Shown: positions 1 to 8,710 of the stretch, one piece after another
Numbering within the stretch: the first letter of the stretch is position 1
Layout of the letters: every line of letters begins with the position of its first letter
NCBI RefSeq assembly: GCF_039645995.1
Contig: NZ_CP147920.1
Span: 2,356,001 to 2,420,000, forward strand
Source: Sulfurimonas sp. HSL3-1
Lineage (GTDB): Bacteria > Campylobacterota > Campylobacteria > Campylobacterales > Sulfurimonadaceae
DNA: 64,000 bases
Direction of reading: 5' to 3'
Position numbers and translations under genes: made by a program
The notes under the pieces: model-generated
Databases searched by the model: none
What the model was told of the DNA's origin: nothing
The model's input: the letters and a program-made list of their open reading frames with translations, nothing else

Positions 1-1068
1 CGCGGCATGGATGACGATGTCGGCTCCGAAGGCCGCCATCTTCTCCTCCAGTATCCTGCCGTCGGTCACGCTGAACATCTCCAGCGAGGCCTCGGGAATC
101 GCTTCGCCGACCGTGTAGAGATTGAACTCGCTGTGGTCGATCAGGGCCAGGGCCGACGCGCCGAAACGGCGGCACTGGCGGGCGATCTCACTGCCGATGC
201 TGCCTCCCGCACCGGTGATAAGCACGCGCTTTCCTTTCACAAAACCCGCAATCACCTCCTTGTCCAGGTCTTTCGGATGACGGGCGAGGAGATCTTCGAT
301 GGAAAGATCTTCGAGTTTATCATACTGCCCTCCCAGCAGCCGCACCCGTTTGACTTCATTCACCCCGGCATCGCTCAGACGCGCGTAGAGCGCCTGGAGC
401 TCATCCTGCGCCAGGGTGCTGGTAACTATCGCCGCGGCAATCCCGCGCTCGCGGATCAGGGATTCAACTGCCTCCTCGCCGTATACGCGGATATTGCTGA
501 TATAGGTCCCGACGGCACTGCGGTTTTCCGCTGAGAGCACAACGACCGCGGAGGGGTAGTACGGGATATCCCCCTCCTGCGCACTTTTGATGATCGAAGC
601 CGTTTTGGGGTTGACGCCTAACAGCAGTACCGGTTGCTGGTGGGATGAGCGCTCCTGCTCCGTCATCAGCCGTTTGGCAACACGCAGGGCGCCGATGGCA
701 AAGATGGAGAGAAAAAAGTCGATGATGATCACACTGCGGGGAAAAGGGTCGAAGAGTGCCGGGAATAGCAGGTAAAAGCCCGTGAAAACCGTATAGGCCG
801 CCACATGGGCCTTGACAATGTTCTTGGCCTCCGCGAAGCCGACGAAACGCCAGACGATAAAGTAAATCCGAAAAAAGAAAAACGCGACGACCTTGAAGCC
901 GACCAGGTAAAGGTAGACCGTATCAAAAGATGAAAAGAACCGCAGCGGGATGTCAAAGTTGAAGCGCAGGGCGTAGGCGCCGTACAGCGTTGCCAGGGAG
1001 AGGAGCATATCCAGCAGCAGAAAGAAAAGGATCCGCTTGCCGGACGTCGGTCGCAACAGCCCGCTCAC
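1..1068 (-). CDS. pglF: PglF-type UDP-GlcNAc 4,6-dehydratase (partial, runs off left edge)
   Basis: Membrane-bound nucleotide-sugar dehydratase that turns UDP-GlcNAc into UDP-4-keto-6-deoxy-GlcNAc, the first step towards bacillosamine. The 356 visible codons stay open to the window edge, so the C-terminal part is missing. The first ~150 residues are strongly hydrophobic with several membrane segments. A Rossmann-like stretch follows, then the dinucleotide-binding motif GAGGSIGSE near residue 285, as in PglF/CapD/WbpM proteins. The GTG start at 1068 lies inside the pglE stop (GTGA overlap), so the two are translationally coupled. The family is secure; the exact sugar product is inferred from the neighbouring pglE. 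Confidence 0.88.
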   Translation of the reverse strand, partial: MSGLLRPTSGKRILFFLLLDMLLSLATLYGAYALRFNFDIPLRFFSSFDTVYLYLVGFKVVAFFFFRIYFIVWRFVGFAEAKNIVKAHVAAYTVFTGFYLLFPALFDPFPRSVIIIDFFLSIFAIGALRVAKRLMTEQERSSHQQPVLLLGVNPKTASIIKSAQEGDIPYYPSAVVVLSAENRSAVGTYISNIRVYGEEAVESLIRERGIAAAIVTSTLAQDELQALYARLSDAGVNEVKRVRLLGGQYDKLEDLSIEDLLARHPKDLDKEVIAGFVKGKRVLITGAGGSIGSEIARQCRRFGASALALIDHSEFNLYTVGEAIPEASLEMFSVTDGRILEEKMAAFGADIVIHAA

Positions 1069-2168
1069 ACCACCACCTTCCGGATGATGTCGGAGACCCT
1101 GATAACATCCTCCTGCGTCATCTGGGTGCCGCTCGGCAGGCAGAGGCCGCATGAGAACAACTGTTCACTAACACCGTCCGTCACTGCTTCGGCCCCCGAA
1201 AACAGGGGCTGAAGGTGCATCGGTTTCCAGAGGGGACGGCTCTCGATATCGTGATCTTCCAACGCGGTTCTGACCCGCTCGGGATCGGAATGACCCAGGG
1301 TCAGCGTCGTCAGCCAGCGGTTCCCCTGGGCACCCGGCAGCTCCGGCATAAAATCGATTTCGTCGATCTCCCCCAGCGCTTCTTGGTACCAGCCGAAGAT
1401 CCGGCGCCGCTGCGTCACGCGCTCGGCCAGCACCTCCATCTGCGCCACGCCGATGGCAGCTAGGACATTACTCATCCGGTAGTTGTACCCCAGCTCTTTG
1501 TGCTCGTACCATGGCGTCGGCTCTTTCGCCTGCGTCGCATAGAACATCGCCTTTGCGATCGCCTCTTCACTTTTAGAGACGAGCATCCCCCCGCCGGAGG
1601 TGGAGAGGATCTTGTTTCCGTTGAAGGAGTAGACGCCGAAGTCGCCCCAGGTGCCCGTATGGACACCATCCAAGGTCGCCCCGAGGCTCTCGGCCGCATC
1701 TTCGATCACAACGATACCGTGCTCCCGGCAGATCGCCATGATCCGCCGCATCTCCGCGCACTGGCCGTAAAGGTGGGTCACTATCAGGGCCTTCGGCGGT
1801 TTCGGTGCACGCGCTATCGCAAGCTCGAGCAACTCAGGGGAGAGATTCCAGCTCTTTGCGTCGGCATCGATGAAAAGCGGCGTCGCCTGCTGGTAAAGGA
1901 TGGCGGCAACGGAACCGATGAAGGTGAACGACGACGCCAAAACGATATCGCCCTCCCCGATACCGCTGACACGCAGCGCCAGGTGCAGCGCCGCCGTCCC
2001 GCTGGAAGTGCCCAGCGCGAACGGCGCCTGCGTGTAGTCGCAGATCGCCTGCTCGAACCGTGTCACCATCGGCCCGAGCGGCGCGATGTAGTTACTCTCG
2101 AACACTTCGGCGATGTAGCGCTGCTCGTTGCCGGTCATATGGGGAGGGGAGAGAAAAAGACGTGCCAC
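1065..2168 (-). CDS. pglE: PglE-type UDP-4-amino-sugar aminotransferase (DegT/DnrJ/EryC1)
   Basis: PLP-dependent aminotransferase that puts the 4-amino group on UDP-4-keto-6-deoxy-GlcNAc in bacillosamine synthesis. The 367 residues match the usual length. The start FLSPPHMTGNEQRYI, the GTSSGTAALHLAL cofactor-pocket motif, the LIVTHLYGQCAEM and EDAAESLGA blocks, and the PLP lysine in FNGNK are all present. By recollection of Campylobacter PglE the resemblance runs the whole length, so PglE is preferred over the related WbpE. It overlaps pglF by 4 bp and lies 2 bp after pglC. No PglD, the acetyltransferase of the next step, is in the window. Confidence 0.92.
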   Translation of the reverse strand: MARLFLSPPHMTGNEQRYIAEVFESNYIAPLGPMVTRFEQAICDYTQAPFALGTSSGTAALHLALRVSGIGEGDIVLASSFTFIGSVAAILYQQATPLFIDADAKSWNLSPELLELAIARAPKPPKALIVTHLYGQCAEMRRIMAICREHGIVVIEDAAESLGATLDGVHTGTWGDFGVYSFNGNKILSTSGGGMLVSKSEEAIAKAMFYATQAKEPTPWYEHKELGYNYRMSNVLAAIGVAQMEVLAERVTQRRRIFGWYQEALGEIDEIDFMPELPGAQGNRWLTTLTLGHSDPERVRTALEDHDIESRPLWKPMHLQPLFSGAEAVTDGVSEQLFSCGLCLPSGTQMTQEDVIRVSDIIRKVVV

Positions 2169-2170
2169 CG

Positions 2171-2782
2171 TTATCCTTTCAGCGTCTTCCAGATATACGC
2201 AAGGTCCGCTCTAAAGGACCACTGTTCGACATACATCCGGTTTATACGCACCTTGTCAGGCCATATTACCTTGTCATTATACTCCTGCGGAGACGGCTGT
2301 ACGGCCAGAATCGCCTCTTCATCACGGTATTTCAGCGTTGCAGGCCCGGTAATCCCGGGACGAACACCTAAAATCACCCGGTCCGGCCCTTCAAGCCGGT
2401 CCGCGTATCCGGCAACATCGGGACGGGGGCCCACAAAACTCATATCACCCACGAGAATATTCAGCAGCTGGGGGAGTTCATCAAGTTTGAACCGACGCAA
2501 TACGCTCCCCAACCGCGTAATACGCACATCATTGCTCGCCGTAACAGTCGTATCTACACCGCTGACGGCACGCATTGTCCTGATCTTGTAGACGGTAAAA
2601 GGACGCCCATGTCGGCCGATCCGCCGCTGCATGAACAGTCCGAACCTCCGGGTGTCGATGCTCGCCGCCGCGATCAGCAACAGGATCATCCACCACCCCA
2701 GCAGCAGCAGCCCTGTCCCCGCCAACAGGATGTCAAAGAGGCGCTTGGCAAAGGCGTCCCGCCGGGAAAGTCCCTGTGTCAT
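2171..2782 (-). CDS. pglC: PglC-type undecaprenyl-phosphate bacillosamine-1-phosphate transferase
   Basis: Initiating phosphoglycosyl transferase that moves diNAcBac-1-phosphate onto undecaprenyl phosphate at the inner membrane. It has an N-terminal hydrophobic helix (LLAGTGLLLLGWWMILLLIA) followed by QRRIGRHGRPF, YKIRTM and DELPQLLNILVGDMSFVGPRPD, the signature of the monotopic sugar transferase family. I chose the ATG at 2782 (203 residues) because its ATGA overlaps the pglB stop and the length equals that of known PglC. A start at 2809 would add nine residues inside pglB. It shares the operon with pglB upstream and pglE downstream. Confidence 0.93.
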   Translation of the reverse strand: MTQGLSRRDAFAKRLFDILLAGTGLLLLGWWMILLLIAAASIDTRRFGLFMQRRIGRHGRPFTVYKIRTMRAVSGVDTTVTASNDVRITRLGSVLRRFKLDELPQLLNILVGDMSFVGPRPDVAGYADRLEGPDRVILGVRPGITGPATLKYRDEEAILAVQPSPQEYNDKVIWPDKVRINRMYVEQWSFRADLAYIWKTLKG

Positions 2783-4887
2783 ATCTTCAGGCGGTAGATC
2801 TTGGCCCATGGAGAGAGAATGACCGGTTCATAGAGATCGGCATCGTAGTTCTCCAGGACCCCCATCTGGATAAAGAGGGACTGGTACATCTCCTCGTCAA
2901 GCACCAGGAACTTGTTCGCGCTGCGCATGAAAATGACGGAAAGCGTCCCGTCGAAATGCAGCAGATTGACCTGCTTGCCCACCGGACCGTTCTCGTGCTC
3001 TTCGGTAATAACGAAACGGCGCAGCGGAAGGCTCTGCCTACCGGCCTGCAGTACGCTCTTTTGCAAATCAAGACGCAAGCCGTTGCCGAGATCGACCAAG
3101 TTACCCGACTGTTTGGCATACCCCGTCACGTAGTAGAACGGCATCTTGTAGGACTGGCCGCTCTGCAGATCCAGGTTCGAGAACACCTTAATCGTACTGA
3201 AGATATCGAGCATCCGCAGCGGCAGGTAAAGGTAGATGTCCCGTGTAGGTTCGGGCAGCGTTACCTCTCCGACACGCAGCTGTTCGAGATACGCCTCGGT
3301 ATCGACCTGATCGGGCTGCTTGTTCCTAAAAAGGGTATCGGCGGCGACCCGATAGCCCGAATCGACATAGGTTTCCACCGCCAGGCGCGACAGCGACGCC
3401 GCCTCTTTCGGGGAATCCGTCGTCAACACCCGGGAGACGATATAGTTGTCATGACTGTGTTTTCCCCCGTCGATGAGGGTGTTCATATTGCTGTAGTACC
3501 AGATGGGATAGCCGTAATCCCACCAGGTGATGACGTAATCCCGCTCGCTACCGATGGCTTTCATCTTGTCCAGAAGTGCCACCTCCTCCTTGGTGAAGAC
3601 GGTCGGTACTTTATAGCCGATGATATGTTTGATGTTCGGGAAGAGCATCAGCCCCGTCAACAGTGCTACCGCCGCCCAGGAAGCTTTGCGATTGGGAATA
3701 TAGGAGGCCAGCACATAAAAAAGGTAAACAGCCCCGAGTGCGGCGACGGGAACAGCATAGACGGTAAAACGCAGACCGCCCCAGAGCGAAAAGACGCCGA
3801 TGCCGATCAGCGGCAACGCGAGCAGAAATGGTCTGGAACGCATCACCAGCAGCAGATAACCGATCAACGCCGCTATGACACCGGGGACAGAGCCTGAGAT
3901 CCGGTCCGCCATCACGCTGAAGGGGATCGTCCCCGCCTCCCGAACCGTCTGGCTGACCTGGTAAAAATGCAGGCCGACCTCTTCCGTGCCCCGGAACAGG
4001 TAACCCGAAACCTTGCTCCAGATCACCCCGAAAACGTTGCCGTTGATCAGGAACAGAACAAGGGTGATCCCGGCAATGACCATCAGATGGCGCAATGAGA
4101 CGGATTCGTTCTTGAACACAAAATGAGCGGCAATGAGCAACGGCACCTTGATCCACCATTGCAGCGGCATCAGGGCGATCGCGATAAGAATGATCGAATG
4201 GTAGGTGAACTTCTGATGTCGGTGGAACAGGACCATATAACCCATATAGATCAGTCCCATAGCATAGATAATAGAAAGCCCCTGATCGTACAGGAAGCGG
4301 TACAGGGCGATCGTGAACGCCGCCATCAGCGCATTGACATAGGTCTCTTTCTCAATGGTCGCCATCAAAAAATAGAGGATGAACATCGGCGCCATTGCCG
4401 AGAACATGTCAGTATCGTAGTAGCCGATCATCGTCCGGTTGTAATAGCTCCAGGCGATCGAACCGATCAGTGCCGCGAAGAAACCGAGCAGCGTCTGTCC
4501 ATAGAGGCGGCCTATCAGGATCATAGGGATCACAACAAGGCTGGAGATGACAGCAGGCATGTACAAAATGACGGTGTTGAGATCCACGGGAAAGAACTTG
4601 ACCGCCACCGTCGTCAGGAAGGTCAGTGCAAGTTCCATCCACCCGAGCACGCGCGGGTTGTCCGCATGCATTCCCTCCAGGGCCTGCTGGGCACTGCTGG
4701 CAAAATAGTAGCCGTCGTTCGTATTAATCATAAGCTGGTCTTGCCAAGAAAACGAAGGGATTCCGGAAGCCCAATCCACCCAGATCATTCGAATCGCTAT
4801 ACTAAAAGCATAGGCGATGACCATAAGGAAGATCATATTGGCAGTAGAAAGCTGTATACTCTGGGCTTCATTTTTGGACAAACTCAT
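2779..4887 (-). CDS. pglB: PglB oligosaccharyltransferase (STT3 family)
   Basis: Membrane enzyme that transfers a lipid-linked oligosaccharide onto Asn of periplasmic proteins. The 702 residues are close to Campylobacter PglB in length. An N-terminal multi-spanning part carries the first acidic site (NDGYYFA, D58) and the DxD-like YYDTDMF (D158/D160). Then follow a loop glutamate (about E317) and the arginine of GLRFTVYAVP near 372. The soluble domain has WWDYG at 455-459, DGGKHS near 473, and an MxxI motif, MLDI, at 559-562. A GAGG Shine-Dalgarno precedes the ATG. This gene points to protein N-glycosylation rather than lipopolysaccharide as the end use of the cluster. Confidence 0.96.
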   Translation of the reverse strand: MSLSKNEAQSIQLSTANMIFLMVIAYAFSIAIRMIWVDWASGIPSFSWQDQLMINTNDGYYFASSAQQALEGMHADNPRVLGWMELALTFLTTVAVKFFPVDLNTVILYMPAVISSLVVIPMILIGRLYGQTLLGFFAALIGSIAWSYYNRTMIGYYDTDMFSAMAPMFILYFLMATIEKETYVNALMAAFTIALYRFLYDQGLSIIYAMGLIYMGYMVLFHRHQKFTYHSIILIAIALMPLQWWIKVPLLIAAHFVFKNESVSLRHLMVIAGITLVLFLINGNVFGVIWSKVSGYLFRGTEEVGLHFYQVSQTVREAGTIPFSVMADRISGSVPGVIAALIGYLLLVMRSRPFLLALPLIGIGVFSLWGGLRFTVYAVPVAALGAVYLFYVLASYIPNRKASWAAVALLTGLMLFPNIKHIIGYKVPTVFTKEEVALLDKMKAIGSERDYVITWWDYGYPIWYYSNMNTLIDGGKHSHDNYIVSRVLTTDSPKEAASLSRLAVETYVDSGYRVAADTLFRNKQPDQVDTEAYLEQLRVGEVTLPEPTRDIYLYLPLRMLDIFSTIKVFSNLDLQSGQSYKMPFYYVTGYAKQSGNLVDLGNGLRLDLQKSVLQAGRQSLPLRRFVITEEHENGPVGKQVNLLHFDGTLSVIFMRSANKFLVLDEEMYQSLFIQMGVLENYDADLYEPVILSPWAKIYRLKI

Positions 4888-4889
4888 AT

Positions 4890-5726
4890 TTAACCTCGCA
4901 ATCGTTTATAGAACATTCTTTTGACCCACACCGGGGAAAGCAGTAGAAAAAAAGCGGCGACCGCATAAAGATACCCTGTGAAACCAAACCCCAATCGACG
5001 GGTCGCTTCAATTTTCAACGTAAAATCATCCTGCGCTTTTGCCCAGCCGTGTCTCCTGTAATAAAAGGCATCATTCACCCTCATTTTCACAAGCGCTACC
5101 TGGAGGTTGTGAAAACGGCATCCATGCGCAAAACCTTCTATCCACAACGCAAGATCTTCGTTCGTCGTATTTAATCGATGAAGTCCCGCCTTTTCAAAAA
5201 AAGTACGCCTGAAAAAAGCGGTGGGGTTGGCCAGCGGTGACCTTTTTTTGAAAAACTCAAAAATTTCTTCATGTGTTTCAGCGTAACGGACCACCTGTTT
5301 CTCGTCAGTGTCGGTGTTAAACTCCTCGATCCAAGCGCCAACAACATCAATTTCGGGATGGACCGACATAAAACTGTGTTGTACCGCGATCCGTTCCGGC
5401 ACGCAAATGTCGTCCGTATCCATCCGAACGATATAAACATACCCTTCTTTCAGTGCATGACTAATTAACTCGTTAAACGTGAAACTGACACCCCGATTTG
5501 TACTCCGCTCGCCGAAGTACTGGATCTGTCCACTCGCATAAAGATCGAGAAGATAATCATGCAACAAAGGAAGCACCGGGCCGTCTTCCTTGACAAAAAT
5601 ATCAAAGTCCCGCCTCGTCTGCGCAAACAGCGAAGCAAACATCGCCTTGCTTTCCTTCAGATCACTGTTGATGTAGAAGCTAAGCAAAACGACCGTATCT
5701 TGTTTCAAATGCTGTCCTCTCTGCAT
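4890..5726 (-). CDS. Family 2 glycosyltransferase
   Basis: Likely adds one sugar to the growing lipid-linked glycan on the cytoplasmic face. The protein is 278 residues with a GT-A fold: an N-terminal beta-alpha start (TVVLLSFYINSD), the acidic metal/nucleotide motif RMDTDDICVPERI, and a C-terminal hydrophobic helix followed by basic residues (FFLLLSPVWVKRMFYKR) that probably anchors it. It ends 2 bp before pglB. A TTG at 5708 has a better-spaced AGAGGA Shine-Dalgarno than the ATG at 5726, so the true start may be six codons later. A -10 box sits just upstream at 5750-5755. Donor and acceptor are unknown. Confidence 0.82.
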   Translation of the reverse strand: MQRGQHLKQDTVVLLSFYINSDLKESKAMFASLFAQTRRDFDIFVKEDGPVLPLLHDYLLDLYASGQIQYFGERSTNRGVSFTFNELISHALKEGYVYIVRMDTDDICVPERIAVQHSFMSVHPEIDVVGAWIEEFNTDTDEKQVVRYAETHEEIFEFFKKRSPLANPTAFFRRTFFEKAGLHRLNTTNEDLALWIEGFAHGCRFHNLQVALVKMRVNDAFYYRRHGWAKAQDDFTLKIEATRRLGFGFTGYLYAVAAFFLLLSPVWVKRMFYKRLRG

Positions 5727-5749
5727 GCCTCGGCCATATTGGAAGGTTT

Positions 5750-5755
5750 ATTATA
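5750..5755 (-). promoter_or_regulatory. Possible internal promoter -10 box (TATAAT)
   Basis: Reading the minus strand, TATAAT lies in the only clear gap (39 bp) between the first sulfotransferase and the GT2 gene. It could start a sub-operon GT2-pglB-pglC-pglE-pglF. There is no convincing -35, which is common for Campylobacterota sigma-70 promoters. Confidence 0.4.
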
Positions 5756-5765
5756 GCGCAAGAAG

Positions 5766-6728
5766 TCAGCGCAAAAATATCTCTGGTAGATTTTGTTCAT
5801 GTCCGTTTGCCACTCTCGCTTTGAGCGCCGTCACGAGGTGCCTGGTCTCGTCATTCGTATCGGGTTCTATATGCGATGCCGCGAACTCTTGCGGCAGATC
5901 AAGACGCGGATTCACTCGAATCTGCCGCTGTTTGGCAAACGCGACAATACTGTCAACAACACGCTGCGGAGAGCGGCACAAGTCCTCATAGGTAATCCTG
6001 ATCGTATCACCCGGCAGACTTTGAGACAGAATCGATTCGTGTATGGAGACCAGCTGATCCGCTACACGCTCATACCGGCTGTTATACTCTTTTTCGCTGC
6101 AGGCTTTGGGCCGCAGGGAACTCCACTCCTCTCCGGAGATTTTTAGCAGTGAGTACGCGTTGGAAAGCAAATCTCTTGAAACATACACAAAGACAATGCG
6201 ATCGAAGTGTGCCCGCATCTGTTCCATGGAAAAGGCATGGCCGAGATAGCCTGTAATAAACGGTTCATCGGGGGAAGCCAGCATATCCAGTACCCCTTTG
6301 AGTTCCCGAAGCTTTTCGGGCTTTAACGCTCCGGCATCCTCCTGCAGTGTCTGCCCCGACCAATAAGACCAGAATTTCAACCCTTCGGCCTCCCCGCATA
6401 GTCCCGGGACAAAGCCATGGGTGGACGAGAAGCTGCTGATATGGCGTCGGCAAAGGAGTTTGGACACGACCCCGCCCAACGCCGGTGTAGCATAAAGCAG
6501 GTTCCAGATATTTGTCAAATGCGTGTTCTTCAGGGCGGTCGTCAACACCTGATATGTCAGTGTAGAACCGCTCCGCGGAGGAGCAACAATGCAGACAACC
6601 GGGATATCCCTGGGAGGGTGCAGGCGCAAAGGTAATCGGAACAGATGGTCCAACGGCGCACAGAAACGGTAAAGATCCTGAAACGTGCGTGCATATCGGA
6701 TGATAGGGCTTTCTCTACCGTAACTCAA
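5766..6728 (-). CDS. Sulfotransferase family protein (first copy)
   Basis: Predicted PAPS-dependent sulfotransferase of 320 residues. The 5'-phosphosulfate loop appears as PPRSGSTLTY at about residues 50-59, and the 3'-phosphate-binding region as IVFVYVSRDLLSNAYSLLK near 178-196. A TTG start is chosen because AGGAG lies 5 nt before it. This start overlaps the 3' end of the FemAB-like gene by 14 bp. Its position inside a glycan assembly operon suggests that it sulfates a sugar of the glycan, but the substrate cannot be read from the sequence. It is not closely similar to the second sulfotransferase at 14640-15626. Confidence 0.8.
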   Translation of the reverse strand: MSYGRESPIIRYARTFQDLYRFCAPLDHLFRLPLRLHPPRDIPVVCIVAPPRSGSTLTYQVLTTALKNTHLTNIWNLLYATPALGGVVSKLLCRRHISSFSSTHGFVPGLCGEAEGLKFWSYWSGQTLQEDAGALKPEKLRELKGVLDMLASPDEPFITGYLGHAFSMEQMRAHFDRIVFVYVSRDLLSNAYSLLKISGEEWSSLRPKACSEKEYNSRYERVADQLVSIHESILSQSLPGDTIRITYEDLCRSPQRVVDSIVAFAKQRQIRVNPRLDLPQEFAASHIEPDTNDETRHLVTALKARVANGHEQNLPEIFLR

Positions 6729-7551
6729 GACTTCTCCTGACCTCTTCGTGTTTTAATAAAACTGTCACCCTGGCGGCAAATTTATTCCGAAATGACGCGA
6801 TAATCCTACGAAACGGATAAAGCAGACGCACGGCAAGCTGTACGGACGGTCTGTAGACAACATGCATGCGGCAGTAGGCCTTTCTGAATCCGAATTTGCG
6901 GATGAGATACTGCTGGACACTGGTGTCATGTGCGAGACTGCGAGCACCGTCGTCGATATAGCGCACCTCTTTTTGATGAAGGTAGTAGTCGTTCAGCGTG
7001 TAAAAGAGTGCTTCGCTCGGATTGAGGTGGAAATAGTCCGGATCGAACCGGACGGTATCGTACTTGCAGCAACCTTCGGTGATCCGGGTAGCAGCAAACG
7101 CGATCATCATCCCCTCCGGGTCCAGAACACTCCAAAATTCCCAAAAAGGCTCTTGCATTTTACGGATCGAAGCGACGAACATTTCCCGGCTGCCGGGGCC
7201 CGCCGAGCTCCTGTACTTTTCAAAGGCTTTCACATGCACCGGCCAACCGTTTTCGGCAATATCATCGGCTCCGGTACGCCGCACCGTACAGTGCTTCAGT
7301 CCCCGTCGCACTTCGTAACGAACTTTCCGGCCGAGGGATTCAAGCGTGTCGGGTGTATCTTTGATGATGTACCAGAACGCCGTCTCTTGCCCTCTGTCAA
7401 AATCGCTTATCCAGCGTATGAAATAGGCCCCGCTCCGTTTCAGCAGTTCGCGGGCCTCTTCGCGGCTCAACGCTACCGGCACGTGCGGAGGAACATCGGG
7501 GATCAATACCTGCTGGTATAGGACCCATGTCACCCCCTTATATTCAAGCAT
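6715..7551 (-). CDS. FemAB/GNAT-like acyl- or aminoacyltransferase
   Basis: The 278-residue protein resembles the FemAB-like branch of the GNAT superfamily. It has a core with RKVRYEVRRGLKH, a later strand WEFWSVLDPEGMMIAFAATRI, and a conserved-looking end with NPSEALFYTLNDYYL, RYIDDGARSLAHDTSVQQYLIRKFGF-type sequence (substrate-site region of this fold), then a basic tail. Such proteins transfer acyl or aminoacyl groups; the donor here is unknown. GGAG sits 6 nt before the ATG. It lies 25 bp after the 2-epimerase and overlaps the sulfotransferase. Its role as a glycan-decorating enzyme is inferred from context only. Confidence 0.65.
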   Translation of the reverse strand: MLEYKGVTWVLYQQVLIPDVPPHVPVALSREEARELLKRSGAYFIRWISDFDRGQETAFWYIIKDTPDTLESLGRKVRYEVRRGLKHCTVRRTGADDIAENGWPVHVKAFEKYRSSAGPGSREMFVASIRKMQEPFWEFWSVLDPEGMMIAFAATRITEGCCKYDTVRFDPDYFHLNPSEALFYTLNDYYLHQKEVRYIDDGARSLAHDTSVQQYLIRKFGFRKAYCRMHVVYRPSVQLAVRLLYPFRRIIASFRNKFAARVTVLLKHEEVRRSLELR

Positions 7552-7576
7552 TAATCACTCCCCCACGCCTCGTCCT

Positions 7577-8710
7577 CTACTCTGTAGAGTCGCTGTTCGG
7601 CTTGCACTGATTTTTCAGCAATGCATCGACGATGATTCCGCTTGCGTTCCCGTTGCCGTAAAGCTCCGGTTTCCGCTCGTCAAAAAGCTGCTTGTGACGC
7701 AACATCTTTTCGGAGGCATCGATGATCGTGTTCCTGTCCGCACCCGTCAGCAGATTGAACCCATGCTCCACCAGCTCCGTCCATTCGGTTTCATCACGCA
7801 GCGTGATACAGGGTTTTTCAAAAAAGAAGGCTTCTTTTTGCAGCCCCCCGCTGTCCGTCATCACCAGCGCACAGTGCGTGAGCAGGTATACCATCTCCAG
7901 ATATCCCACCGGGTCGATGATAATAAGACGATCATGAAGAGAACGGATACCCAATGCCGTAAGCTTGGCCCTCGTCCTCGGATGAAGCGGCAGAATAAGC
8001 GGCGTTTTTTCCGCTATCGTCTGCAGCGCTTCGAAAATGGACTGCAGCCTTTCGGGGTCATCAGTATTTTCCGCCCGATGGATTGTCGTCAGAACGAAAG
8101 GGGAATCGAAATCGAATTCAATCCCCGGTTTTTCTGAGAGTGCTGCGTAGAACATGGCGGCGTCCTGCATGACATCGCCGGACCGGACGATACTTCCAAA
8201 CCCTCTCGCATCTCCCCCGAACCCTTCCGCTTGAAGGTTTGAGACCGCTGTTGCGGTCGGACAGAAAAGAAGATCGCTGATCCGGTCGGTCATGATGCGG
8301 TTGACCTCCTCGGGCATCGCCATGTTAAAGCTCCGCAAGCCCGCTTCAACGTGGGCAACCCTGATATGGAGCTTCTTGGCAGCCAGTGCCCCGGCAAGCG
8401 TACTGTTCGTATCCCCATAAACCAGCACCCAGTCCGGCTGCTCATCCAGCAGTACTTTTTCGATCTTCTCGAGCATCTGGCCCGTCATGGCACCGTGTCC
8501 CAGGCTGTGCACCTCCAGATTATAATCCGGCTTCGGAATACGCATCTGCTCAAAAAAGATATCGGACATATTGGCATCAAAATGCTGTCCCGTGTGCACA
8601 ATGACTTCTTCAATGTCGACACCATCGTTTTGCCGTTTCAGCACCTCACGACTGACCGTCGCAGCTTTGATGAATTGCGGTCTTGCACCGATAACGGTCA
8701 GAATTTTCAC
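7577..8710 (-). CDS. wbpI: WbpI-type UDP-2,3-diacetamido-glucuronate 2-epimerase
   Basis: Non-hydrolysing nucleotide-sugar 2-epimerase of 377 residues. It begins VKILTVIGARPQFIKA and contains VHTGQHFDANMSDIFF, VYGDTNSTLAGALAA, HVEAGLRSFNMAMPEE, TIHRAENTDDPERL and MTDSGGLQKEAFFFEKPC with LRDETEWTEL. The last block (KEAFFF...ETEW) fits the WbpI/WlbD branch rather than WecB, which usually has QEEAP and TTERPE. The predicted product is UDP-ManNAc(3NAc)A. The GTG at 8710 is chosen because it gives a GTGA overlap with the upstream glycosyltransferase and the normal family N-terminus. The wbpB- and wbpD-like genes in the same operon support the substrate. Confidence 0.85.
   Translation of the reverse strand: MKILTVIGARPQFIKAATVSREVLKRQNDGVDIEEVIVHTGQHFDANMSDIFFEQMRIPKPDYNLEVHSLGHGAMTGQMLEKIEKVLLDEQPDWVLVYGDTNSTLAGALAAKKLHIRVAHVEAGLRSFNMAMPEEVNRIMTDRISDLLFCPTATAVSNLQAEGFGGDARGFGSIVRSGDVMQDAAMFYAALSEKPGIEFDFDSPFVLTTIHRAENTDDPERLQSIFEALQTIAEKTPLILPLHPRTRAKLTALGIRSLHDRLIIIDPVGYLEMVYLLTHCALVMTDSGGLQKEAFFFEKPCITLRDETEWTELVEHGFNLLTGADRNTIIDASEKMLRHKQLFDERKPELYGNGNASGIIVDALLKNQCKPNSDSTE

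Noticed and set aside
2776-3897. Plus-strand open frame of 373 codons opposite pglB
   Set aside because: pglB on the other strand has all its catalytic motifs; the antisense frame shows none.
7577-8710. WecB UDP-GlcNAc 2-epimerase
   Set aside because: The KEAFFF/DETEW block and the neighbouring wbpB and wbpD fit WbpI better; WecB is kept only as a fallback.
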